Shown here: positions 1 through 6,040 of the stretch, piece by piece
Position numbering within the stretch: the stretch's first letter is position 1
How the letters are laid out: each line of letters begins with the position of its first letter
NCBI GenBank assembly: GCA_014729705.1
Contig: WJJK01000107.1
Coordinates: 1 to 9,012, forward strand
Direction: 5' to 3'
DNA: 9,012 nucleotides
Source: Candidatus Altarchaeales archaeon
GTDB taxonomy: Archaea > Altiarchaeota > Altiarchaeia > IMC4 > SCGC-AAA252-I15
The notes under the pieces: generated by a model
The model's input: only the letters and a program-made list of their open reading frames with translations
Databases searched by the model: none
Told to the model about the DNA's origin: nothing
Position numbers and translations under genes: made by a program

Positions 1-87
1 ATCCAGGTTTAACTGTTCTATGCACGCTGAAAATAAAACCAAAAAAAACAGCAGGCCGGTGATTTTTTTGTCTGACGCCGTAGACAT
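1..87 (-). CDS. Probable lipoprotein, N-terminal fragment (runs off left edge)
   Basis: Only the first 29 codons are visible, read leftward from an ATG at 87. The peptide begins MSTASDKKITGLLFF and has the layout of a lipoprotein signal peptide: a short charged start (D6, K7, K8), a hydrophobic core at about residues 11-19, then a lipobox-like F-S-A-C with the candidate lipidated cysteine at residue 22. The mature protein would start CIEQLNLD. This predicts export and anchoring to the outer face of the cytoplasmic membrane. The start is supported by a TATA box about 28 bp upstream, giving a leaderless or nearly leaderless message. The rest of the protein is outside the window, so no function can be proposed. 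It lies downstream of srp54 on the same strand, but appears to have its own promoter. Confidence 0.6.
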   Translation of the reverse strand, partial: MSTASDKKITGLLFFLVLFSACIEQLNLD

Positions 88-111
88 GATAAATAAGAAA
101 TAGGTTATGCG

Positions 112-119
112 TATTTAAA
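112..119 (-). promoter_or_regulatory. TATA box for the lipoprotein gene
   Basis: On the minus strand this reads TTTAAATA, a strong match to the archaeal TATA element. Its centre is about 28 bp ahead of the ATG at 87, so transcription should begin at or a few bases before the start codon. No Shine-Dalgarno sequence is seen in the short gap, which fits leaderless translation. Confidence 0.55.
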
Positions 120-129
120 GAGAAGTGTT

Positions 130-157
130 TTTTGTTTCGGATTCAGCCGAAACAAAA
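130..157 (-). terminator. Perfect 11-bp hairpin immediately after srp54
   Basis: An inverted repeat has arms at 130-140 (TTTTGTTTCGG on the plus strand) and 147-157 (CCGAAACAAAA), with a 6-nt loop. All 11 pairs match. It begins on the base directly after the srp54 stop codon, and the TATA box of the lipoprotein gene lies 10 bp beyond it. In the srp54 transcript the first arm is T-rich (TTTTGTTT), as archaeal oligo-T terminators are, but no T run follows the second arm. It is therefore not a classic bacterial-type intrinsic terminator. A 3'-end processing or stability element is the alternative. Confidence 0.5.
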
Positions 158-1489
158 CTATAAACCGAATCCTTGGAGGCCGCCTGCCCCCATTTTACGC
201 ATCATCCGCTGCATCTTACGTCCACCGCCCATGGATTTCATCATCTTCTTCATCCGCTTATAGTAGGTTAGAAGCTCCCGCACATCCTCAGGCGCAGTGC
301 CGCTTCCAGCAGCTATCCGCTCTATCCTGGATCGCTTTATCAAAGACGGGTCCTCTTTCTCCTTTAGGGTCATCGAATCCATAAGTACCTTAAACTGCTG
401 CATTTTTTCCTGCTGGAGCTGCATCTCTTTTTCAGGTACTTTGGCTTTGAAGGGAAGGAAATCAAGGATTTTGTCTAAAGAACCCATCTGATTCATCTGC
501 TCGATCTGCTGATACACGTCGTTGAGGTTGAAGTCCCCCTTCATCATGCGTTTAACCGACTCTTCATCAACATCAACTTCCTGGGCTTTCTCCAACAACC
601 CCTCCAGGTCGCCGAAGCCAAGTACTCGTGAAACAAACCGTTGAGGGTCAAAAGACTCCAAGTCGCCAACGTGTTCTCCCACACCCATGAAATATACTGG
701 AGCAGCTACCTTTGAGCAGGCGCTTAAGGCGCCTCCGCCTTTGGCAGTGCCATCCATCTTGGATAATACGATGCCGTCCAATGGAGAGGACTCCTGGAAG
801 GCCTTGGCTTGTTCCCCCGCCTGCTGGCCGATGGTAGAGTCAAGCACCAAAAGAACATGATCTGGGTTTATATTAGTGTAGATGTTGTTGATTTGGTCCA
901 TTAATTTCTGGTTTAGTTTATGCCGTCCCTCGCTGTCAACGATAATCAAGCCCTTGTGGTTGAATTCCGCCAAACCCTCCTGTATTATCTTCAGGGAGTC
1001 TTTCTGCTGGCTGTCTCCATAAAAGGGCACATGTATTTCCTCTGAAAGCTGCTTTAGTTGTTCATAAGCTGCCGGACGGAAGGTATCAGCACAGATTAGG
1101 CGGGGGTGATAGCCTTTTTTCTTATAGTATTGGGCTAGTTTAGCGGACGTGGTGGTTTTTCCGCTTCCCTGTACACCCACCATCAGTATTACTGAGTTTT
1201 CTTCGGGTTCAAGCAATCCGCCTTCCCCCACCAGATTTGTGATCTCCTCATAGGTTATTCGTATTACGTTCTCCTTCCTGTTCAGGCCGCCGGGGGGTTT
1301 CTCCAACAGGCTTCTTTCCTGGATTTTCTTGGATAAATCAAATACCAACTGGACTTCGACGTCGGAGGATAAAAGTGTCTTCTGGACCTGTTTGGTGTAT
1401 TGCTTCAGGGTTTTCTTATCCAACACCGCTGCTTTTCGAAGGTTATTCATCGCCCCCTGCAGACCGTTTCTGAGTTTGTCAAAGACCAT
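158..1489 (-). CDS. srp54: Signal recognition particle 54 kDa GTPase subunit
   Basis: This 443-residue protein is the normal archaeal SRP54 length. It binds signal sequences of nascent secretory and membrane proteins together with SRP RNA, and docks through GTP with the receptor FtsY. An N-domain helical bundle spans about residues 1-88. The G domain follows, with the P-loop GVQGSGKTTT (105-114), the DTFRPAAYEQL motif (135-145), G3 DSEGRH (185-190), G4 SKMDGTAKGGG (243-253) and FMGVGEHVGDLESFDP (267-282). The methionine-rich M domain covers about 300-443 and includes the RNA-binding stretch around SRIERIAAGSGT (387-398) and a basic Met/Gly-rich tail. G3 usually reads DTAGR, so the Ser and especially the Glu here are unusual. 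The ATG start has no Shine-Dalgarno, but a TATA element lies about 29 bp upstream. The gene diverges from the family 2 glycosyltransferase gene. Confidence 0.97.
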   Translation of the reverse strand: MVFDKLRNGLQGAMNNLRKAAVLDKKTLKQYTKQVQKTLLSSDVEVQLVFDLSKKIQERSLLEKPPGGLNRKENVIRITYEEITNLVGEGGLLEPEENSVILMVGVQGSGKTTTSAKLAQYYKKKGYHPRLICADTFRPAAYEQLKQLSEEIHVPFYGDSQQKDSLKIIQEGLAEFNHKGLIIVDSEGRHKLNQKLMDQINNIYTNINPDHVLLVLDSTIGQQAGEQAKAFQESSPLDGIVLSKMDGTAKGGGALSACSKVAAPVYFMGVGEHVGDLESFDPQRFVSRVLGFGDLEGLLEKAQEVDVDEESVKRMMKGDFNLNDVYQQIEQMNQMGSLDKILDFLPFKAKVPEKEMQLQQEKMQQFKVLMDSMTLKEKEDPSLIKRSRIERIAAGSGTAPEDVRELLTYYKRMKKMMKSMGGGRKMQRMMRKMGAGGLQGFGL

Positions 1490-1513
1490 GTGTCAAAAAG
1501 AAAACGAAAGGCA

Positions 1514-1523
1514 GTATAAATAC
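1514..1523. promoter_or_regulatory. Shared TATA element between srp54 and the GT2 gene
   Basis: The near-symmetric sequence GTATAAATAC gives TATAAATA on the plus strand and TATTTATA on the minus strand. Its centre is about 29 bp before the srp54 ATG at 1489, about 25 bp before the in-frame TTG at 1544, and about 37 bp before the ATG at 1556. One element could thus direct transcription both ways, leaderless or with a very short leader for srp54. No second good TATA box is seen in the gap. A purine-rich GAAAGG just upstream on the plus strand could serve as part of a TFB recognition element for the rightward direction. Direction of use is inferred. Confidence 0.5.
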
Positions 1524-1555
1524 GCCCGTCTTTTAATAGAATTTTGAATGACACC

Positions 1556-2782
1556 ATGATTGAAGCGGCTATGTGGATAATCTATTTTTGCAGCCTGTAT
1601 CTGGCAGTATTCTGGCTATTAGTGTTAGTTGCAGGAAAAAAGAAGACGGAGAGAAAATTTAGTGAGTGGCCGCTGGTTTCTATACTGGTTCCCGCCTACA
1701 ATGAAGGCGAATGTGTGGGTGAATGCCTTAACTCGCTTTTGCAGTTGGATTATCCTAGGCAAAAGCTTGAAATAATAGCCATAAACGACGGGTCCACGGA
1801 TACTACCTTGAAGGAGATGCAGAAATTCAGCGAACAAGTGAAGGTGATAGATTTAGAGGAAAACAAGGGCACCAAGGCAGTGCCCTTGAACGAGGGTCTG
1901 CGGCAAGCCAAAGGCGAGTTTGTAGCTTGTTTGGACAGTGACAGCATAGTGGAGTCGGATGTATTAAAGAAGATGCTTAAATCCTTCACAGATGAGGACA
2001 TAGGGGCTGTGACGCCTGCCCTTAAGGTCTACAAGCCTGAAAGCATGGTGGAGAAACTGCAGTGGTTTGAATACATCCTGGCGATATTTCTGCGCAAACT
2101 CATGTCGTTCATAGATTCCGTGTATGTGACCCCCGGACCATTCACGCTTTACCGTAAAAAGGTATTGGAGGAGGTCGGGTACTTTGATGAGGATAATATC
2201 ACTGAAGACATGGAGATGGCTTTGCGTATACAAAAACACCAATACCGGATCGAGAACGTGGAGGACGCATACATACACTGCTATAGCCCTGAAAGCCTGG
2301 TCAACCTGTATCAGCAACGTCGCAGGTGGTATGAGGGATTGACAGCTAACACATTCAAATACTATGACCTGTTCTTCAACCGAAGCTACGGGGACTTCGG
2401 GATCCTAATGCCCCTTAATGTGGTTAGCGTGGGAGTGCTTTTGGTTTCCACTGGTCTTTTCAGCTACTATTTCCTAGAACCCCTTATACGTCAAGTAATA
2501 AACCTGTATCTGGTTGAATTCGATTTCATGGTGTTTTTAAAGAACATGGAATTCAACATGCTTTTACTTGACTTTGACTACACAAAGATATTCGTCATGG
2601 GGGCAGTGGCTGTGATGGGCGTACTTACCTTGGTTTTAAGCCACCGTATGAGCCGGGAAAAAATACTGAAACACGGCTTCAAGCCACTTTTGGTCTTCAT
2701 GATGTTCTACTTTTCCTTCCTCGGATATATGTGGGCGGGAACGCTTGCACGGATGGTTTTCGGGCGCAAAAAAAAGTGGTAG
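1556..2782 (+). CDS. Membrane-bound family 2 glycosyltransferase, processive type
   Basis: This GT-A glycosyltransferase of the cellulose/hyaluronan/poly-GlcNAc synthase type transfers sugars from nucleotide-sugar donors on the cytoplasmic side. From ATG 1556 it has 408 residues. One N-terminal membrane segment (about 3-26) precedes the catalytic domain: VPAYNEG (45-51), INDGSTD (76-82), the metal-binding DSDS (127-130), TED (216-218, with the likely catalytic Asp) and QRRRW (254-258). The last motif marks processive members. At least two or three C-terminal membrane segments follow (about 283-308, 345-362, 378-402), and the protein ends in a basic GRKKKW tail. An in-frame TTG at 1544 would add MNDT and sits at leaderless distance from the TATA element. 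ATG 1556 was preferred as the commoner codon, with a leader of about 10 nt. The polymer or sugar cannot be read from sequence. Single-addition transfer to a lipid carrier is possible. Confidence 0.9.
   Translation: MIEAAMWIIYFCSLYLAVFWLLVLVAGKKKTERKFSEWPLVSILVPAYNEGECVGECLNSLLQLDYPRQKLEIIAINDGSTDTTLKEMQKFSEQVKVIDLEENKGTKAVPLNEGLRQAKGEFVACLDSDSIVESDVLKKMLKSFTDEDIGAVTPALKVYKPESMVEKLQWFEYILAIFLRKLMSFIDSVYVTPGPFTLYRKKVLEEVGYFDEDNITEDMEMALRIQKHQYRIENVEDAYIHCYSPESLVNLYQQRRRWYEGLTANTFKYYDLFFNRSYGDFGILMPLNVVSVGVLLVSTGLFSYYFLEPLIRQVINLYLVEFDFMVFLKNMEFNMLLLDFDYTKIFVMGAVAVMGVLTLVLSHRMSREKILKHGFKPLLVFMMFYFSFLGYMWAGTLARMVFGRKKKW
2768..2775 (-). terminator. Oligo-T terminator candidate for the GT39-like gene
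   Basis: The plus strand has eight A in a row, so the leftward transcript of the glycosyltransferase ending at 2788 meets eight T starting about 13 nt after its stop codon. Oligo-T tracts are the usual archaeal termination signal. The tract is also part of the Lys codons of the convergent GT2 gene's basic C-terminal tail, so one sequence would serve both. No hairpin accompanies it. Confidence 0.4.
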
Positions 2783-2787
2783 GATAA

Positions 2788-4128
2788 TTAAACTATTTCA
2801 TAAAGATACGTGTCATAGCAGGTTCCGTTATGGGAAAAAACAAGCGCGTATCCCCGGTTTGTGAAAAAGGATTGGTTGTTGGCGTAAGGCGGCCAACCCC
2901 CGCTTCCTGTCGTCAAAACATACTGCGCCCCAAACTCGGAGATTGTTTTGTCAAATAACTCCTTAGCTGGCATTGACCTGGAATGCTGACTTGAATAATA
3001 GGCTGCATACGGCCAGTGGTTGGAGAGTATGTTTCCCCCGCCAAGGCTTTGTATTGTTTTGCCTGCTAACTCAAAGCCCTTTTGACTGCATTGCTTGGAG
3101 TCTATGCAATTGCTTGCGTAGATGCCGGCAGCAGCTGAAACAATAAAAAACAATATAATCATCTTTTTCCCTCTTGATTGAACCACCTGTAAAACCGGCT
3201 GAACCACCAGTATTGACGCAAAGGGAATCAACGGTACTAGGAATCGAAGCTGTTTCTGGGAAAAAACCTGGAAAAAGCCCGCCAAAACCAGAAAAGGCAG
3301 TAAGGGATAGGTTAGCTCATCAAGGGGTCTGGGTTTTTTAAGATACAGCCAGAAGGCGTAAGCCACCAAAAAAATCTGCAATCCAAAAACCAGGGGGATG
3401 GACTTGAAATACAACAAGAAATCAGATGAAACCTGACTGGGCCAATGCACAGCCATCTTAAACGTGATATACGGGCCCCTGAACCGGTTTAGATATATTA
3501 GCCAAGGAATAACAGGTGTCAGAAAGATTAAGAAGCCCAGATGCGTTTTAGGTGTTGAAAGAAAGCTTGCTATATCGAAGCCGTGCTTTTTGAAAAAAAG
3601 CAGAAAGTATGCTATTAGAAGGCTTAATCCGAGCGGATGCCGGGTTAGGAATGCCAGTGAACATGAAATGAAGGCTGTAAAATAGTGTGTTGTCTTATCT
3701 GTTTTCATATACCTGCGCACAGATATCACTGAAAGCAAAATAAACATTGTTGCGGGAACGGAAGAAAAAAAACGCGTGCTCCAATACATGTAAAGGGGGT
3801 TGGAAGCCAAAAACATAAGTGAATATAGACCTGTCTCAGGGCCGAACAGGTCTTCGGCCAGAAGATAGGTAAGATAAAGAATAATCGCGGAAACCAAGCC
3901 AATGTAAAGACAGGTTTGGTCTCCCAAACCCAGACGTATGAATACCGAATACATTAATGGATGTAGGGGAGGCCGTATGTCCTCAAAATATATTTTCTGG
4001 CCTGCAAAATGCTTTGCATTCATGACATAGACTGCTTCATCCCACTGGAGTTTGTCAAATCCCAGGCAAAGAATGATCTGTGAAACAAGTATCAGCAAGA
4101 ACAAGAATGTCTTTTTTTGGGTGTTCAT
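2788..4128 (-). CDS. GT39/ArnT-like multi-spanning membrane glycosyltransferase
   Basis: A 446-residue very hydrophobic protein with GT-C architecture, the fold of protein O-mannosyltransferases and ArnT, which use polyprenyl-phosphate sugars on the outer face of the membrane. The first membrane helix (about 8-24) is followed by the acidic loop WDEAVYVMNAKHF, whose D30-E31 pair matches the catalytic/metal-binding position of the family. Then comes IRPPLHPLMY (51-60), typical of GT39-like proteins. Roughly nine or ten further hydrophobic segments run to about residue 337, including QLRFLVPLIPFASIL at 293-307. A soluble C-terminal region of about 110 residues contains GGGNILSNHWPYAAYYS (363-379). 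Acceptor and sugar are unknown. The ATG start lacks a Shine-Dalgarno. It converges with the GT2 gene, 5 bp between stops, and diverges from the thioredoxin-like gene. The neighbouring dolichol-kinase-like gene fits use of a lipid-linked donor. Confidence 0.82.
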   Translation of the reverse strand: MNTQKKTFLFLLILVSQIILCLGFDKLQWDEAVYVMNAKHFAGQKIYFEDIRPPLHPLMYSVFIRLGLGDQTCLYIGLVSAIILYLTYLLAEDLFGPETGLYSLMFLASNPLYMYWSTRFFSSVPATMFILLSVISVRRYMKTDKTTHYFTAFISCSLAFLTRHPLGLSLLIAYFLLFFKKHGFDIASFLSTPKTHLGFLIFLTPVIPWLIYLNRFRGPYITFKMAVHWPSQVSSDFLLYFKSIPLVFGLQIFLVAYAFWLYLKKPRPLDELTYPLLPFLVLAGFFQVFSQKQLRFLVPLIPFASILVVQPVLQVVQSRGKKMIILFFIVSAAAGIYASNCIDSKQCSQKGFELAGKTIQSLGGGNILSNHWPYAAYYSSQHSRSMPAKELFDKTISEFGAQYVLTTGSGGWPPYANNQSFFTNRGYALVFSHNGTCYDTYLYEIV

Positions 4129-4141
4129 CTTGGATTTTGGA

Positions 4142-4149
4142 TTATATTT
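4142..4149 (+). promoter_or_regulatory. TATA box for the thioredoxin-like/lipid-kinase unit
   Basis: TTATATTT is centred about 29 bp ahead of the ATG at 4175, the same spacing as at srp54 and the lipoprotein gene. The transcript would be leaderless or nearly so. The two-gene unit 4175-5414 would be read from here. Confidence 0.5.
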
Positions 4150-4154
4150 TACCT

Positions 4155-4162
4155 TCTAATTT
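4155..4162 (-). promoter_or_regulatory. Weak TATA-like box for the GT39-like gene
   Basis: On the minus strand AAATTAGA lies about 30 bp before the ATG at 4128, the right distance for a short-leader archaeal promoter. The match is poor. The stronger AT-rich element at 4142-4149 is too close to this gene's start (about 17 bp) to serve it. Confidence 0.22.
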
Positions 4163-4174
4163 GATTAATAGGAT

Positions 4175-4858
4175 ATGCGAAAAGTAAACACGAAGCTTTA
4201 TGTGGTAGCATTAATAATCACGTTGCTAATATTCACCGCGGGCGTTTTATTGGGATTGGTTATTGAGGGAGAACGCGTTGAGTATCTCTCAGAAGAAAGA
4301 AAGATACAGGAAACCAACTTCAACAGCCTGCAACTACAGTATCTTTATCTTTCGGGTTTGGAGGAAAAAAAGAAGTGTCCTGCGCTCTCCACTGCGTTAA
4401 ACAAATACATCAAGGAGACAGATGAGCTTAGAGTTAGGATAGAAAATTATGCACAGCAAAGCAACATAAAACAGGAGGAATTAGGGTTGCTGAAACGTCA
4501 ATACGTAATCGCCCAACTAAATTACTGGTTGATGGCCAAAAGAACAAAAAAGTTATGCGAGACGGATTATGTAACCCTGCTTTACTTTTATGAAAAAGAA
4601 CAAAGCCAGTCCATGAACCAGGGCGTGGTCCTTGACTACTACAAGAAGAAGCTTGGAGATGACCTGTTGATTTTCGCATTGGACTCCGAGTTCACTCAGG
4701 AACCTATGATACCGATGCTTATGAGCGCACACAACATCACCTCAACCCCATCCATCGTCGTGGAAGACACAGTATACACCGGCTTTCACTCCAAAGACGA
4801 CATCCAAGGCATACTTTGCCAAAGCTACGAAAACAAAACAGAGGTATGCGATGAGTGA
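4175..4858 (+). CDS. Membrane-anchored coiled-coil protein with degenerate thioredoxin-like domain
   Basis: This 227-residue protein has a short basic N-terminus and one strong membrane helix at about residues 8-30. A charged, probably coiled-coil region follows (about 33-112), and then a C-terminal domain of about 85 residues that looks like a thioredoxin fold. That domain has strand DYVTLLYFYE (131-140), strand DLLIFALDSEF (163-173), then TSTPSIVVEDTVYTGF (189-204), whose Thr-Pro at 191-192 fits the cis-proline before a beta strand. The CXXC that should follow the first strand is absent: the place reads EKEQSQSMNQG (140-150). Cysteines remain at 68, 128, 215 and 225. Classic disulfide exchange is therefore unlikely, and a structural or chaperone role is possible. 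The N-in topology expected from the positive start would put the domain outside the cell. It overlaps the next gene by 8 bp. The thioredoxin assignment is inference from motif order. Confidence 0.72.
   Translation: MRKVNTKLYVVALIITLLIFTAGVLLGLVIEGERVEYLSEERKIQETNFNSLQLQYLYLSGLEEKKKCPALSTALNKYIKETDELRVRIENYAQQSNIKQEELGLLKRQYVIAQLNYWLMAKRTKKLCETDYVTLLYFYEKEQSQSMNQGVVLDYYKKKLGDDLLIFALDSEFTQEPMIPMLMSAHNITSTPSIVVEDTVYTGFHSKDDIQGILCQSYENKTEVCDE
4841..4845 (+). promoter_or_regulatory. Shine-Dalgarno for the dolichol-kinase-like gene
   Basis: GAGGT lies five bases before the ATG at 4851, inside the end of the upstream gene. It matches the anti-Shine-Dalgarno core and selects 4851 over the out-of-frame ATG at 4846. 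It contrasts with the first genes of units here, which lack such a site. Confidence 0.5.
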
Positions 4859-5414
4859 CTTTGATTTTGAATTTAAAAGACAGCTCATACACGGATTGGT
4901 CGGAACATGTATCGCAGTGGCAGTGTGGTATCTGAAGCCAACCTATGGCAGAATCATAGTACTGCCGCTTCTTTTAGCTGTAGCCGTGTTTTATGCAATC
5001 CCCAAAATAGGCGTCAACCTGCACATACACAATTTCCTGATAGAAAAGTATGAACGGGAAAAAGACAAGGCCACGCTACCATATCGGGGCTCAATATACT
5101 ATGCGTTAGGTGTGGCCCCGGCAGTCTTTGCCCTGCCTGTTGAGCTAGCCTGTGCAGTGGTTATGACTTTAAGTGTTGGTGACGCAGTATCCACGATAGT
5201 TGGGGTGAAGTATGGTAGAGTTCAGATATCTGATAAAACACTGGAGGGCTTCATCGCTTTCATACTGGTGGGGGTTCCGGCTGCTGCATTGTTTGCATCT
5301 GTCCCCCAAGCATTCATGCTGGCTGGGGTAGGCGCATTCATCGAATTGTTTTCTCCATGGGATGACAACCTCGCAATACCCTGGATTCTGACGCCCCTGG
5401 CATTTATTTTATAA
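4851..5414 (+). CDS. Dolichol kinase/CTP-dependent lipid kinase family protein
   Basis: This 187-residue integral membrane protein resembles the Sec59/Dgk1/Vte5 family, which phosphorylates polyprenols, diacylglycerol or phytol, usually with CTP. Visible marks are the N-terminal EFKRQLIHGLVG (7-18), then EKDKATLPYRGSIYYALG (70-87), GDAVSTIVGVKYGR (110-123), DKTLEGFIAF (128-137) and DDNLAIPW (171-178), in the order expected for the family. About five or six hydrophobic segments alternate with these loops. It is shorter than eukaryotic Sec59 but in the range of compact prokaryotic members. In an archaeon the likely product is a dolichyl or other polyprenyl phosphate for glycan assembly, consistent with two glycosyltransferase genes nearby; this substrate is inferred. 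A phosphatidate-cytidylyltransferase-like activity is the main alternative. It overlaps the upstream gene by 8 bp and the 3' end of purN by 11 bp. Confidence 0.8.
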   Translation: MSDFDFEFKRQLIHGLVGTCIAVAVWYLKPTYGRIIVLPLLLAVAVFYAIPKIGVNLHIHNFLIEKYEREKDKATLPYRGSIYYALGVAPAVFALPVELACAVVMTLSVGDAVSTIVGVKYGRVQISDKTLEGFIAFILVGVPAAALFASVPQAFMLAGVGAFIELFSPWDDNLAIPWILTPLAFIL

Positions 5415-6015
5415 CATTGACTCTGCGACCATCAACTTCAAGCCGCCCCTCACAAAACAATTTTATGGCTTCGGGATAAATCCTGTGCTCTTGCTTTAGG
5501 ATCCGTCTGCTTAAGGAATCCACGTCATCGTCTTCTAGGACAGGGACTGCTGTCTGGATTATGATAGGGCCGTGATCTACCTGTTCGTCTGCGAAATGCA
5601 CGGTGCATCCGGTCACCTTGACTGCATACTCCAACGCCTGTTTTTGGGCGTTAAGTCCGGGGAAGCTGGGCAATAAGGCCGGATGTATGTTCATCACTCG
5701 GTTAGGGAAGGCTTTTACAAAAATAGGTGAAATAATCCGCATGTAGCCTGCCATACAAACCAATTCAACTTTTTTTCCTTTAAGCAGATCCACCACCGCT
5801 TGATCGTATTCCTGCCTTGATTCATAGTCAACAGGATTGATGTGGACTGCATCTATCTTCTTTTTTCTAGCACGCTGCAGCGAAAACGCGTTTTCTTTAT
5901 CAGAAACCACCACTGCGATTTCCGCATCAGGTATCTCTCCTGCCTCTACAGCATCCAGTATGGCCTGTAGGTTGCTGCCCCGCCCTGAAGCCAAAACACC
6001 GATGTTAGTGGTCAT
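5404..6015 (-). CDS. purN: Phosphoribosylglycinamide formyltransferase (GART)
   Basis: This enzyme transfers the formyl group of 10-formyltetrahydrofolate to glycinamide ribonucleotide, the third step of purine synthesis, in the cytoplasm. From ATG 6015 it has 203 residues, close to the family norm. Near the start is the phosphate-binding LASGRGSNLQAI (8-19). The family's catalytic Asn-His-Asp triad is visible as N109 and H111 in MNIHPALLPSFPG and D147 in ADEQVDHGPIIIQ. LKQEHRIYPEAI (173-184) closes the family pattern. An in-frame ATG at 6069 would add 18 residues (MLCLRFLSNK...) and overlap folP by 29 bp; the extension resembles no part of PurN and was rejected. The gene is last in the fhs-folC-folP-purN run, 25 bp after folP, and uses the cofactor the upstream genes make. 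Many archaea use the formate-dependent PurT instead. Confidence 0.95.
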   Translation of the reverse strand: MTTNIGVLASGRGSNLQAILDAVEAGEIPDAEIAVVVSDKENAFSLQRARKKKIDAVHINPVDYESRQEYDQAVVDLLKGKKVELVCMAGYMRIISPIFVKAFPNRVMNIHPALLPSFPGLNAQKQALEYAVKVTGCTVHFADEQVDHGPIIIQTAVPVLEDDDVDSLSRRILKQEHRIYPEAIKLFCEGRLEVDGRRVNVIK

Positions 6016-6040
6016 GTTTATGATATCGCGGTGGTGGCTT

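Noticed and set aside
1329..1547. A plus-strand open frame over the srp54 start and the divergent promoter
   Set aside because: It is antisense to the SRP54 N domain and contains no recognisable domain; the gap it crosses carries the TATA element.
1964..2317. A 117-codon open frame on the minus strand
   Set aside because: It is the shadow of the GT2 catalytic domain, where the DSDS, TED and QRRRW motifs are all on the plus strand.
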